Source: Limenecus sp048360435 (GTDB lineage: Bacteria > Cyanobacteriota > Vampirovibrionia > Gastranaerophilales > Gastranaerophilaceae). From it: 64,000 nucleotides of DNA. The stretch spans positions 1 through 64,000 of the forward strand of contig DBGCOP010000034.1 of NCBI GenBank assembly GCA_048360435.1, read 5' to 3'. Position 1 is the stretch's first letter. Each line of letters opens with the position of its first letter. The position numbers and the translations under genes are program-made. Positions 33,454 to 41,903 of this stretch are shown here, piece by piece. A model generated the notes under the pieces. It had not been told where the DNA came from and searched no databases. It saw nothing but the letters and a program-made list of their open reading frames with translations.

Positions 33454-35043
33454 CTAGCCTATATCCTGCTTGAACTCTTTGCCGCCCACGATTTTCAAAT
33501 GTCTCTCGTGACCGTCTCCTATGCTGATTGAGTTCAGATTGTGCTGTTCAACAAGCTCATGCTGCATTTTTCTAATCTGTTGGTTTTGCGGTGAAAGCTC
33601 TATGTCCTCGCCGTTTTCCAGAACTTTTTGAATAGCTTCTTTTGCTTCGTCAAGTGCCTCTTCTGTTTCATCATGAAAAACCACTGTGTTGTCGTCTTTT
33701 AAGCCGAGTGCTTCTTTCAGCACTTTTTGAACCTGCGACGTGGAGTTTGAGCGCACGTAATAAATCGGAAGCCTGTATTCGTTTGCTATGCTGAGAATTT
33801 TGTTTCCGCTTTTGGCAAAATTCTTATGAGCAATGATTATATCAGCATCATCAATGTTTTTTGTCAGCTCAGCGTTGAGATTCAGTCTCTCGATGGACTT
33901 GTCCATAATCGAACGGCTTACTGCATAGATATAGATTTTTTTGTAACCTTTGACTTCGTTTACATATTTTTCTCTTGAAAAACTGAAGTTTAGTGCATTG
34001 TTTGCCGAGGTAATCTTGCTGTCGAGCTGGTTTATTTTTTCCACAAGATTCGGCTCCGGCGGCTGAGTCATATCAACCTTTCTTATGACCGGTTTTATGG
34101 GCCAGCCTCTTAAAATACAATCAACGGCTTCTGAGGTGTTCGGATAAACCGCAAGAGTGTTTCTGTCGATGATTTCAATTACTATATCAAAAGTGGGCTG
34201 TTTTTCCCTTTCAAGAACTGTTTTCTGGCAGGCTCTTCTTTTTGCTTCGTCATCACCTAATGTTACGGATTGAATCCCTCCGACAAGGTCGGAGAGAACA
34301 GGGTTTTTGATTAAGTTTTCAAGCGAGTTGCCGTGTGCTGTTGCAATGAGCATTACGCCGCGTTCAGCTATGGTTCTGGCTGCTTGCGCTTCTGCTTCCG
34401 TACCGATTTCATCCACCACAATCACTTCCGGTGTGTGGTTTTCTACCGCTTCAATCATTATATCTTTTTGAAATTCCGGCTGTGTAACCTGCATTCTTCT
34501 TGCATGTCCGATAGCAGGATGCGGTGTGTCACCGTCTCCGGCAATTTCGTTTGAAGTGTCTACAACAACAACTCTCTTGTGCAGTTCGTCTGCAACAAGT
34601 CTTGAGATTTCTCTCAGTTTTGTTGTTTTTCCTACACCCGGACGTCCTAAAAACAAAATACTTTTATTTTGTATGACAAAATCCTTTATGCAAGCAATTG
34701 TTCCTGTTACAACTCTCCCTATTCTGCAAGTCAAACCGACAATTTTTCCCTGTCTGTTTCTTATGGCGCTGATTCTGTGGAGTGTGCCGGGGATTCCCGA
34801 ACGATTGTCTTTTGTAAACTCCTGAACCCTGTCTGTGATATATCTTATGTCTTCGTCGACAATATTCTCTTCTCCGAGATAATCAATACTGCCGTTTGCG
34901 TGCCTTATTTCGGGCTGCCGGCCCAAATCCAAAACCAGCTCAATTACATCGTCTAATGTTTCATGGCTCAAACACTTTGTAATTTTCGGTGGTAGAATTT
35001 CAATTAACCTATCCAGGTCACTGTGAAATTGTACTTTGTTCAT
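33454..35043 (-). CDS. Ycf45-like AAA ATPase with R3H domain
   Basis: The 529-residue protein resembles cyanobacterial and plastid Ycf45 and the SpoIIIAA ATPase. A central RecA/secretion-type ATPase carries Walker A GRPGVGKTT (about 132-140), the VVVDTSNEIAGDG motif, Walker B VIVVDEIGTEAEA and the GVMLIATAHGNSLENLIKNP arginine/histidine segment. The C-terminal region ends in an R3H-like nucleic-acid-binding domain (IRKMQHELVEQHNLNSISIG..ERHLKIVGG). The function of Ycf45 is not settled. It is transcribed away from the nfeD gene and its presence supports cyanobacterial affinity. Confidence 0.85.
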   Translation of the reverse strand: MNKVQFHSDLDRLIEILPPKITKCLSHETLDDVIELVLDLGRQPEIRHANGSIDYLGEENIVDEDIRYITDRVQEFTKDNRSGIPGTLHRISAIRNRQGKIVGLTCRIGRVVTGTIACIKDFVIQNKSILFLGRPGVGKTTKLREISRLVADELHKRVVVVDTSNEIAGDGDTPHPAIGHARRMQVTQPEFQKDIMIEAVENHTPEVIVVDEIGTEAEAQAARTIAERGVMLIATAHGNSLENLIKNPVLSDLVGGIQSVTLGDDEAKRRACQKTVLEREKQPTFDIVIEIIDRNTLAVYPNTSEAVDCILRGWPIKPVIRKVDMTQPPEPNLVEKINQLDSKITSANNALNFSFSREKYVNEVKGYKKIYIYAVSRSIMDKSIERLNLNAELTKNIDDADIIIAHKNFAKSGNKILSIANEYRLPIYYVRSNSTSQVQKVLKEALGLKDDNTVVFHDETEEALDEAKEAIQKVLENGEDIELSPQNQQIRKMQHELVEQHNLNSISIGDGHERHLKIVGGKEFKQDIG

Positions 35044-35181
35044 ATATTTTAATGCCCTTTCAATCGGCTGATACCTTTTTTTCAGGTTTCGGGTGTCTTT
35101 TGACTCTCCTTTTTCTATCTTTTTTTTCTTACTTACATGTACATTATAACATTTTTTTTAAATCGGGGCATTATCTAAACG

Positions 35182-35197
35182 TACTACTCGCGTAGTA
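35182..35197. promoter_or_regulatory. operator-like inverted repeat in a divergent promoter region
   Basis: TACTAC-TCGC-GTAGTA (35182-35197) is a perfect 6-4-6 inverted repeat in the 296-base gap between the divergent Ycf45-like and nfeD-like genes. The rest of the gap (35044-35339) is AT-rich with T-runs. Close to nfeD, AAGCC (35321-35325) can pair with GGCTT (35333-35337) around the ribosome-binding site. I see no gene in it. Confidence 0.45.
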
Positions 35198-35339
35198 AAT
35201 TTACATATCTTTATAAAAACATTCACAGCGGTTTTTTCTTTTTGATGCGGGCTTTTGACCCTATCGTGCGTTTGTATGATGTGTTTCAGCGGTGAATCTT
35301 GTAGAATTTTTTTGATTTACAAGCCATAAGGAGGCTTTT

Positions 35340-35888
35340 ATGTTGAGTTCAATTTCCCTTTCAAGTGTTTTTTTCTGGATAGCTGTTGCTTCTACGCTTT
35401 TGTTTATCCTGAAACTGATAATCTTTTTCTTTACAGGCGGGGATTCAGAGCTTTCTTTTGATTTTGATTCCGTAACAGAAACTGATACGTCTTTTAATTT
35501 CCTCTCTGTTGAGTCAGTGCTCACCTTTTTTATGGGTTTGGGCTGGATTGGTCTTGCTTTCTATTCAGTATTTTTTATGCCTGTGTGGATGTGCTTTTTT
35601 GCGGGAATAATGTTCGGGCTGTTGTTTGCCTGCCTTTATGCCTTTTTGATGATTAACATAAAAAAACTTGACCAGAAATCCGGCGTGAAAATTGAGGAAT
35701 GTGTTGGAGCTGAAGGCAAGGCTTATGTGAATATTCCTCCTCGCGCTGAGGGAAGAGCGGAGCTTACAATAAACTCAAAACTTTCCGTTGTCAAAGTTTT
35801 CAATGATACTGATGAAGAAATAGCTTCTTTCACTCCTGTGGTTGTGAACAGAACAGATGACAATAAATTGTACATAGTGAAAAAATAA
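35340..35888 (+). CDS. NfeD-like membrane protein
   Basis: The 182-residue protein has three hydrophobic segments (about 10-32, 60-80 and 84-106) and a C-terminal soluble OB-fold-like domain (about 115-182, GAEGKAYVNIPPRAEGRAELTINSKLSVVKVFNDTDEEIASFTPVVV). This is the layout of YuaF/NfeD1b proteins that work with flotillins in membrane microdomains. The flotillin gene lies 144 bases downstream. Identification depends partly on this context. The ribosome-binding site is AAGGAGG. Confidence 0.8.
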   Translation: MLSSISLSSVFFWIAVASTLLFILKLIIFFFTGGDSELSFDFDSVTETDTSFNFLSVESVLTFFMGLGWIGLAFYSVFFMPVWMCFFAGIMFGLLFACLYAFLMINIKKLDQKSGVKIEECVGAEGKAYVNIPPRAEGRAELTINSKLSVVKVFNDTDEEIASFTPVVVNRTDDNKLYIVKK

Positions 35889-35899
35889 GAATGTCCGAG

Positions 35900-36000
35900 A
35901 AAAATTCGTGATAAGGAGCAACGTGACGTGAACGAATTTTTTAAGTGACACCTTGAAAAGGTGAGTCAATGGCGGCTCGAAGGCTCGAGGCGAAATTGAC
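35900..36000 (+). ncRNA. palindromic structured element between nfeD and flotillin
   Basis: Three stems lie in series. AAAAATTCGT (35900-35909) pairs with ACGAATTTTT (35932-35941). CACCTT (35949-35954) pairs with AAGGTG (35958-35963). GTCAAT (35965-35970) pairs with ATTGAC (35995-36000), enclosing CTCGA (35976-35980) paired with TCGAG (35985-35989). The density of perfect stems is far above the surrounding sequence. It may be a 5' leader of the flotillin mRNA, a partial terminator, or a dispersed palindromic repeat. Confidence 0.55.
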
Positions 36001-36032
36001 GACACTAGATTAGAAATAAAAAGGAGAAAAAA

Positions 36033-37466
36033 ATGTTATTAGACCCCGTTATCTTCGGATTTTTAGGCATTCCTGCCTTAATTCTTCTGGCTGCATTGAT
36101 TTTCATTGCAAACCAGTACAAACGCTGCCCGTCAAACAAAATTATCGTAGTTTACGGTAAAACAGGCGGACACAAAACCGCAAAGTGCGTACACGGCGGC
36201 GGTACTTTTATCATCCCTCTTATTCAAGACTACGGGGTTTTGCCGTTGGAGCCTATGACAACTGACATTGACCTTAAAGGTGCACTTTCAAAGGGAAACA
36301 TTCGTGTTGCTGTTCCTTCTACTTTCACATTCGGAATTTCAACGGATGAAACTATTATGATTAATGCTGCGGAACGTCTTTTGGGCTTGAGCAAAGAAGA
36401 GATTATTACACAGGCAAGTGACATAATTCTCGGTCAGTTGCGTCTGGCTATTGCTACTTTGACAATCGAAGAAATAAACCAGGACAGAGAAAAATTTCTC
36501 GAGCAGATTAACGCAAACGTAAACACTGAGCTTACAAAAATCGGACTTGAAATCATCAACGTAAACATAAAAGATATTACGGATGAATCGGGATATATCG
36601 ATGCTATCGGTAAAAAAGCAGCAGCAGAAGCTATCAACAAGGCAAAAGTTGAAGTTGCGCAGCAGGAAAAACTCGGCGCAGTCGGCGAAGCTGAAGCAAA
36701 TAAAGAAAAAGAAGTTCAAGTCGCAGAACAAACCGCACAAACCGAAATCGGAAAAACAAACGCAGACAAAGACCAGCGTATTAAAACAGCCAGCCTTGAA
36801 GCAGAAGCTGTTGAAGGTGAAAACATTGCTAAAGCAAACATTGCCGATTACAACGCTACTCTTGCCGTTAAACAGGCAGAAGCTCTTAAACTCGGTGAAG
36901 TGGCTAAGGCAAACGCTGAGCGTGATGTTTTAATGGCACAAAAAGAACAGGAAGAAGCAAGACTCAAGAAAGAAGAGCTTGCCAGACAGGAAGTTGAAAA
37001 ACTCAAAATTCAGGTTGAAGCTGATGCTGAAGCAGAGAGACAAAGACGTATCGCTCTTGGTGAAGCTGATGCTATCAAGGCGAAATATTTTGCTGAAGCT
37101 GAAGGTGTGAGAGCGGTTCTTGAAGCTAAGGCGAAAGGTTATGAAGAACTTGTTAAAATCAGCAACAACAGACCTGAAATTGCAACAAGCTTCCTTATGA
37201 TTGAAAAAATTGAAGAAATTGTCGGAAAACAGGTTGAGGCAATCAAAAATATTAAATTTGACAAGATTACTGTATGGGACGGCGGTTCAGGCTCTCAAAA
37301 CGGAAGTACGACAGCCAATTTCATGAGAGATTTGATCAAGTCTCTTCCTGCAATGCACGATCTTGCTTCTCAGGCTGGAGTTGAACTTCCTCAGATTCTG
37401 GGAAAAGTTGCAGGTTCTGAGGAACCCAAACCCGTTGAAACAGAAGTTTCAGAAACAAAAGAATAA
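36033..37466 (+). CDS. flotillin / SPFH-domain protein
   Basis: The 477-residue protein has an N-terminal membrane segment (residues 8-27), an SPFH domain (NKIIVVYGKTGGHKTAKCVHGGGTFIIPLIQDYGVLPLEPM ... LGLEIINVNIKDITDESGYIDAIGKK) and a long Ala/Glu/Lys-rich coiled coil (about 190-370), as in FloT/YqiK/YuaG. Flotillins scaffold ordered membrane domains and interact with NfeD proteins, here encoded just upstream. AAAAGGAG precedes the ATG. A terminator follows. Confidence 0.93.
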   Translation: MLLDPVIFGFLGIPALILLAALIFIANQYKRCPSNKIIVVYGKTGGHKTAKCVHGGGTFIIPLIQDYGVLPLEPMTTDIDLKGALSKGNIRVAVPSTFTFGISTDETIMINAAERLLGLSKEEIITQASDIILGQLRLAIATLTIEEINQDREKFLEQINANVNTELTKIGLEIINVNIKDITDESGYIDAIGKKAAAEAINKAKVEVAQQEKLGAVGEAEANKEKEVQVAEQTAQTEIGKTNADKDQRIKTASLEAEAVEGENIAKANIADYNATLAVKQAEALKLGEVAKANAERDVLMAQKEQEEARLKKEELARQEVEKLKIQVEADAEAERQRRIALGEADAIKAKYFAEAEGVRAVLEAKAKGYEELVKISNNRPEIATSFLMIEKIEEIVGKQVEAIKNIKFDKITVWDGGSGSQNGSTTANFMRDLIKSLPAMHDLASQAGVELPQILGKVAGSEEPKPVETEVSETKE

Positions 37467-37480
37467 TCGCAAAAGCTTAG

Positions 37481-37518
37481 AAAAAACTCCCTGCTTCTCA
37501 TATCAGGGAGTTTTTTTT
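37481..37518. terminator. bidirectional Rho-independent terminator
   Basis: AAAAAACTCCCTG (37481-37493) pairs with CAGGGAGTTTTTT (37504-37516), a 13-bp perfect stem with ten-base loop and a T run. It lies between convergent flotillin and the 37517 minus-strand gene and touches the latter's stop codon. Confidence 0.92.
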
Positions 37519-38212
37519 ATTGTGCATGAAGATTTTTCAAATCCTCAGGTGAGATGTCTTCTTCTGAATCAAGACTGTCATCTTGAAATACGTTGTAGGT
37601 TTCATAGTTTGTGTTTATGGCATCCAATCCTCCGAGGCGTGCTTTTGCCGTGACGTCACCCGGGTTGATTTTTGCTGCATTGGTATAGTGATACCTTGCT
37701 TTTTTTATATCATCAAGCTTTTCATAACAGATGCCCAGTTTCATATTTGTTTTGTAATCATATTTGTAGCCGTGAGAATATGCAAAGTAATAAAAATCAA
37801 TTGCCTGAGTGTATTCACCTTCTTCAAAGAAGGTTTCTCCAAGATAGTAGTTAACTTTCGGATTTAGCTCATTTACGTTTAATGCAATCATCAGATTGTT
37901 TTTTGCATCTCTTGTTCTGCCTTGAATCAGAGCAATTCTGGCTCTTCCGATAAAGGCATTCTGATTCGACATATCAAGTCTGTTTGCCTGATAGTAGAAG
38001 TATTTTGCCGCATTAAGGTATCTGTCTTGATTAGCTTTTCTTTTGTCCGTATCTTTAAGCCCTTCATAAAAGTTTAAGATTTTGTCTCCTTTTACACAGT
38101 ATGCATTTGCCTCGGAGACAGCCGGAGTTTCTCTTGAAAAAGCTTTGTTTGAAAGTCCTGAGCATGTTGCAGTCAAAAAAATCATTAAAAAAACAGTTAG
38201 TATTTTATTCAT
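37517..38212 (-). CDS. exported TPR protein, 231 residues
   Basis: A signal peptide (MNKILTVFLMIFLTATCSG) is followed by about four TPR units (AAKYFYYQANRLDMSNQNAFIGRARIALIQG; AKNNLMIALNVNELNPKVNYYLGETFFEEG; AIDFYYFAYSHGYKYDYKTNMKLGICYEKL; ARYHYTNAAKINPGDVTAKARLG) and an acidic tail (DDSLDSEEDISPEDL). A lipobox is not convincing because the residue before Cys is Thr. It is probably periplasmic and involved in protein contacts. It diverges from the nuo genes, so a link to their assembly is possible but unproven. Confidence 0.82.
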   Translation of the reverse strand: MNKILTVFLMIFLTATCSGLSNKAFSRETPAVSEANAYCVKGDKILNFYEGLKDTDKRKANQDRYLNAAKYFYYQANRLDMSNQNAFIGRARIALIQGRTRDAKNNLMIALNVNELNPKVNYYLGETFFEEGEYTQAIDFYYFAYSHGYKYDYKTNMKLGICYEKLDDIKKARYHYTNAAKINPGDVTAKARLGGLDAINTNYETYNVFQDDSLDSEEDISPEDLKNLHAQ

Positions 38213-38325
38213 AAAAAAATTAAACTTAATAATTCACAACATTATTATTATAACACTTTTAACATGTGATATAAATATTATAGATAGTTTAATTTAGAAG
38301 AAGAAGGTCAGGGCAAAAGGAGCAA

Positions 38326-38829
38326 GTGTTACCGGAAGTTTTTTATTTTTACCTGTTATTTTTTGCGGTGCTGGGGGCATCAATAGGGGTGATTGCTGCT
38401 CCGAGGATGTTTATTGCTCTCATTTCGTTTTTTGTTATGATATGTGTCACGAGTCTGTTATATTTGACACTCAATGCTGCTTATATGGCAATATTTCAGT
38501 TTATACTCTGTGCTGTCGTACTTTGTGTTTATATATTTCTTCTTCTTAAAAAAATCAGCAGATTGAATTTGAAACTGAAGCTTGTTCCTTTTGCTAAACT
38601 CTGTGCAGGTGTTGTTTTTACCTTGCTATTCGGTGTGTTTTGCTGTTTGTTTGTGAATCAGGAGTTTTCGAGTTCTCTTTATTCGATTTTTAATTTCATA
38701 ACCGAAAAATCTTCTGATTCTGTAAATTTCAGCGGTCATATTTTTCCGTTTCATCTTGTGATATTGCTTGTTTTAATATCAGCTGTTGTTATCAGGGTGT
38801 TTTTGTCAAACAGGAGTGAGGATGTTTAG
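38326..38829 (+). CDS. nuoJ: complex I-like subunit NuoJ
   Basis: The 167-residue membrane protein has five predicted helices and the NuoJ pattern near helix 3 (LYLTLNAAYMAIFQFILCAVVLCVYIFLLL), where the usual acidic and glycine residues are poorly kept. The start is GTG, supported by AAAAGGAG eight bases ahead. It is followed by nuoK after two bases. Assignment relies on gene order J-K-L-M-N and length; sequence divergence is high. Confidence 0.8.
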   Translation: MLPEVFYFYLLFFAVLGASIGVIAAPRMFIALISFFVMICVTSLLYLTLNAAYMAIFQFILCAVVLCVYIFLLLKKISRLNLKLKLVPFAKLCAGVVFTLLFGVFCCLFVNQEFSSSLYSIFNFITEKSSDSVNFSGHIFPFHLVILLVLISAVVIRVFLSNRSEDV

Positions 38830-38831
38830 AT

Positions 38832-39167
38832 ATGAATGATTTTCTCGGTGTTATTCTAAATGTAGGGCTGCTCCATTATCTTGTTCTTGCGCTTTTGTTG
38901 TTTTTGACGGGATTGTGCGGAGTGTTGATTTCGAGGAATCTTGTCAGAATCATAATGTCTCTTTTTATTATGACTATATCTGTTGTAATAAACTTTCTTG
39001 CATTTGGCTGTTATTGCGACAGGTCTCTTGAGAATGCAAATATGATGGGTGTTTTTGTTCTTTTGATGGCTGTGGTTCAAGCTGTTGTTGCGCTTGTTAT
39101 CCTCTACAAAATTTATCAGGCAAACATATACCTCGATTCTGAAAAAATCAAAGATAAGGAGAATTAA
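38832..39167 (+). CDS. nuoK: complex I-like subunit NuoK
   Basis: The 111-residue, three-helix protein matches NuoK/MnhC: LALLLFLTGLCGVLISRNLVRIIMSLFIMTISVVINFLAFG and a third helix VFVLLMAVVQAVVALVILYKIYQ. In E. coli NuoK, glutamates in helices 2 and 3 carry protons. Here the helix 2 and helix 3 positions read MTIS and MAVVQAV, so both key glutamates appear to be absent. Its stop overlaps the nuoL start by one base. Confidence 0.85.
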   Translation: MNDFLGVILNVGLLHYLVLALLLFLTGLCGVLISRNLVRIIMSLFIMTISVVINFLAFGCYCDRSLENANMMGVFVLLMAVVQAVVALVILYKIYQANIYLDSEKIKDKEN

Positions 39168-40324
39168 TGGAGTTTTTTGTTGAGAATATAAATCTGCTTT
39201 TGTTTTTACCTTTGATAGTATGTGCAATTTTGGGTTTTAACGGGTTGATTTCAAACAGGGTAGAAAAAAATACACTCTTTTCAATAAGTATTGCTGCTGC
39301 GTTGATATGCTTAATTTTTGCAGGAGCTGCGTTTGATTATTCGGTATTTAACAACTTGTCCGTTTCTTCGAATTTCCCGTGGCTTGCTCTGGACAATATA
39401 AATTTTTATCTCGGGACTTATCTTGATAAAATTTCAGTGTCTTTTCTTCTTGGATCCGGTGTGCTTTGTGTACTTCTTCAGGTATTTGCCTTCCTAAAAT
39501 TAAAAGACATTCCGGACTTTAACAGGATGCTTCTTTATTTGAACCTGTTTTATTTTGCTTTGAACGGAATTTTTATCAGCCCTAACATATTTCAATCATA
39601 TCTTTTCTTTGAAATTATCGGGGTTGCTGCGTATCTTTTGATTAATTTTGATTTTTCAAACAGGGATGAGTCTAAAGCCGCAATAAAATCTTTTGTTTTT
39701 AACAGAATCGGTGATTTGACCCTGTTATTTTGCGTTTTAACCATTTTGTATTATGCGGTTGTGTACAATCAGCTCACTGATGCAAACAGCCTTTCTTATA
39801 CAAATATGAACAATGTCTCGGCAAGTATAAACTCGCTTATGAGCGAGCCTTTGTTTGTATTCTTTTGTTCTGTTTTGATGTTTGTAATTGTTATGAAATT
39901 TATGCAGGCATTTATCTATCTTACGTTTGAGCCTAAGGAGAATACTTCACTTTCAAGGGTAATTCTTTTTCAAAATGCAATGATTACACTTGCCGGTGTG
40001 TATTTATTTATGAGGTTGAATCCGTTTTTTGTAGATCTCGGATTTGACTGGGTATGGACTCTTCTTGTTCTGGCGTTGATGTTTTTGACTCTCGGTGTTT
40101 TGAACAAGCTTTTTATACCGTTTTGTAAGATGATGGGCTGGGTAGAAAGATATGTTGTTGAATCTGTGATAAACTTTGCGGAGCTTTTAATCAGAGCATT
40201 TTCATATATCTGCACAAAACTTCAGGCAGGAAATTTTCAGTCTTATCTGATATATTCCCTGATTGGACTGGTTTTGATTTTTGCTTTTGTGCTCATATTC
40301 TATGTGCTTTTGATAAAGGTATAG
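39167..40324 (+). CDS. nuoL: shortened complex I-like subunit NuoL
   Basis: At 385 residues this is about 230 shorter than ordinary NuoL. The first half aligns in order: the FFEIIGVAAYLLINF helix with the key Glu (Glu149), the AAIKSFVFNRIGDLTLLF segment, and the helix with the channel Lys (Lys244, VMKFMQAF). At LFQNAMITLAGVYLFMRLNP the conserved His is replaced. It then passes directly to a C-terminal-type ending (VERYVVESVINFAELLIRAFSY ... QSYLIYSLIGLVLIFAFVLI). The second antiporter half is missing, in frame. It may still close the membrane arm structurally, but probably cannot pump as normal NuoL does. Confidence 0.78.
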   Translation: MEFFVENINLLLFLPLIVCAILGFNGLISNRVEKNTLFSISIAAALICLIFAGAAFDYSVFNNLSVSSNFPWLALDNINFYLGTYLDKISVSFLLGSGVLCVLLQVFAFLKLKDIPDFNRMLLYLNLFYFALNGIFISPNIFQSYLFFEIIGVAAYLLINFDFSNRDESKAAIKSFVFNRIGDLTLLFCVLTILYYAVVYNQLTDANSLSYTNMNNVSASINSLMSEPLFVFFCSVLMFVIVMKFMQAFIYLTFEPKENTSLSRVILFQNAMITLAGVYLFMRLNPFFVDLGFDWVWTLLVLALMFLTLGVLNKLFIPFCKMMGWVERYVVESVINFAELLIRAFSYICTKLQAGNFQSYLIYSLIGLVLIFAFVLIFYVLLIKV

Positions 40325-40343
40325 TAATTTTTAGGAGTAATTT

Positions 40344-41867
40344 ATGAACTTTTTATCTTTGATATGGCTTATATTTGCACCCCTGTTAATCGCAGGCGTG
40401 ATAATGCTGCCTGTATTTCCGAATCATCAGGTCAGAGTGAGACGTTTTGCAAAATGGTTTGCGAGTTTTCATTTTTTATATGCTCTTTTGTTTCTTGCGT
40501 TTTTTGACACAAGCCTTTATGGAATGTCGTTTGAAAAGGAATTGACCTTCTTTGGCATATCGTGGCTAAAAAGTCTTGGCATAAGCGCAAAGTTTGCAGT
40601 GGACGGAATTGCTCTTCTTATGGTGGTTGTGACAACTTTTGTTGTTTTGATTACTCTGTTTATGAGTAAAATTCATATCCGTTCGAAACACAAACTTTAT
40701 TATGCAATGGTGTTTTTGCTCGAGTGTGCGGTTCTTGGCATATTCTGTTCAAAAGATATGTTTATGTTTTTTGTCTTCTGGGAGTTGTCGTTGATACCTG
40801 TTTATTTTCTTGTGTCACAGTGGGGCAATTCTGAGGCAAGACGTGCAGCAATGAGATTTACTCTCGGTTCGTTTGCTGCGAATATGTTCTTGTTTTTCGG
40901 AATGTTGATTCTGTACTATTATAACTTTGCTGTGAGCAATGTTTTGACAGCAAATATTGAATCATTAAATATGGATGAAAAAATTTATCCTGTGTGGTTT
41001 CAGGTTACGGTATTTGTGAATTTTCTGATAGGCTTTGTTGTGAGGATTCCGTTTGCTCTTTTTCACAACTGGTATCCCGATATTCAAAGCAAAGCCTCTG
41101 CGCCTGTGAATATTCTTCTTTCAGGGCTGCTTTTAAATACGGGTGTTTACGCGCTTATCAGATTCAATATGCAGGTTTTTCCGGAAATCTTTAAACTGTT
41201 TGCACCCGTGCTTATGGTATGGGGAGTTGTTAATATAATATATTGCGGAGCATTGTCTATTGTTCAGCCCGGAATAAAGAAAATGGTTGCTTATGCAAAC
41301 ATTGCTTCTATGGGGTTTGTCATGATGGGACTGGCAAGCTTGAATGCAACAGGTTTCAACGGTGCTGTGTTTATGGCGTTGGCTTCTACAATTGTGTATT
41401 GTGCATTGTTTGTTGTAATTTCTTGCGTGCAATTTAGGACAAAAACCACATATATCACTGCTCTGGGCGGACTTGGACAGGTTATGCCAAAGTGTATGTA
41501 TCTTTCTTTGATTATATGCTTTTCTGCAATAGGACTTCCGTTTTTGATTATGTTTGCACCGAAGCTTATGGTGATAACAGGAGCTTTGTTCTCGAATCTT
41601 GAACAACAGTTGATGGTCAAAATTGCTGCATTTGTTGCACTTTTAGCCATTGCTGTTTCAGCGGGATATCTTATGTATTTCTTTTATAAGGTGTTTTGTT
41701 CCGTACTTTTGGAACAGTGGAAAAAACTCAAAGACCTCAGCCCTCAAGAAACAAGCGTGCTTTCGGCATTGTGTCTTGTTATTATTTATCTGGGGATTTG
41801 TCCTATGAGTATTGTGCAAATTTATCAATCTGTTTCGAGTATAATTTTAGATGTATTACAGGTATAA
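40344..41867 (+). CDS. nuoM: complex I-like subunit NuoM with altered channel residues
   Basis: The 507-residue protein has normal NuoM length, fourteen or so helices and clear family segments: MFFVFWELSLIPVYFLVSQWG (Glu147), FALFHNWYPDIQSKASAPVNILLSGLLL and IKKMVAYANIASMGFVMMG. Residues that carry protons in E. coli NuoM are changed: the Lys before the PxxxFHxWLPD motif is Arg234, the Lys in the LLK motif is Asn265 and the His in the SHMGF motif is Ser322. AGGAG precedes the ATG. It lies 20 bases after nuoL. Confidence 0.88.
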   Translation: MNFLSLIWLIFAPLLIAGVIMLPVFPNHQVRVRRFAKWFASFHFLYALLFLAFFDTSLYGMSFEKELTFFGISWLKSLGISAKFAVDGIALLMVVVTTFVVLITLFMSKIHIRSKHKLYYAMVFLLECAVLGIFCSKDMFMFFVFWELSLIPVYFLVSQWGNSEARRAAMRFTLGSFAANMFLFFGMLILYYYNFAVSNVLTANIESLNMDEKIYPVWFQVTVFVNFLIGFVVRIPFALFHNWYPDIQSKASAPVNILLSGLLLNTGVYALIRFNMQVFPEIFKLFAPVLMVWGVVNIIYCGALSIVQPGIKKMVAYANIASMGFVMMGLASLNATGFNGAVFMALASTIVYCALFVVISCVQFRTKTTYITALGGLGQVMPKCMYLSLIICFSAIGLPFLIMFAPKLMVITGALFSNLEQQLMVKIAAFVALLAIAVSAGYLMYFFYKVFCSVLLEQWKKLKDLSPQETSVLSALCLVIIYLGICPMSIVQIYQSVSSIILDVLQV

Positions 41868-41903
41868 AACAATAGAGTTAGGTGACAGCGGGGAACAGTC
41901 TGG

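Noticed and set aside
35261..35524. Minus-strand open frame of 87 codons over the nfeD-like start
   Set aside because: It overlaps a gene with a good ribosome-binding site and recognisable topology; the predicted product is low-complexity Lys/Ser/Glu.
39167..40324. NuoL shortening as a frameshift or pseudogene
   Set aside because: The frame is intact from start to stop, keeps family segments at both ends and sits in an overlapping operon, so an in-frame natural deletion is more likely than decay.
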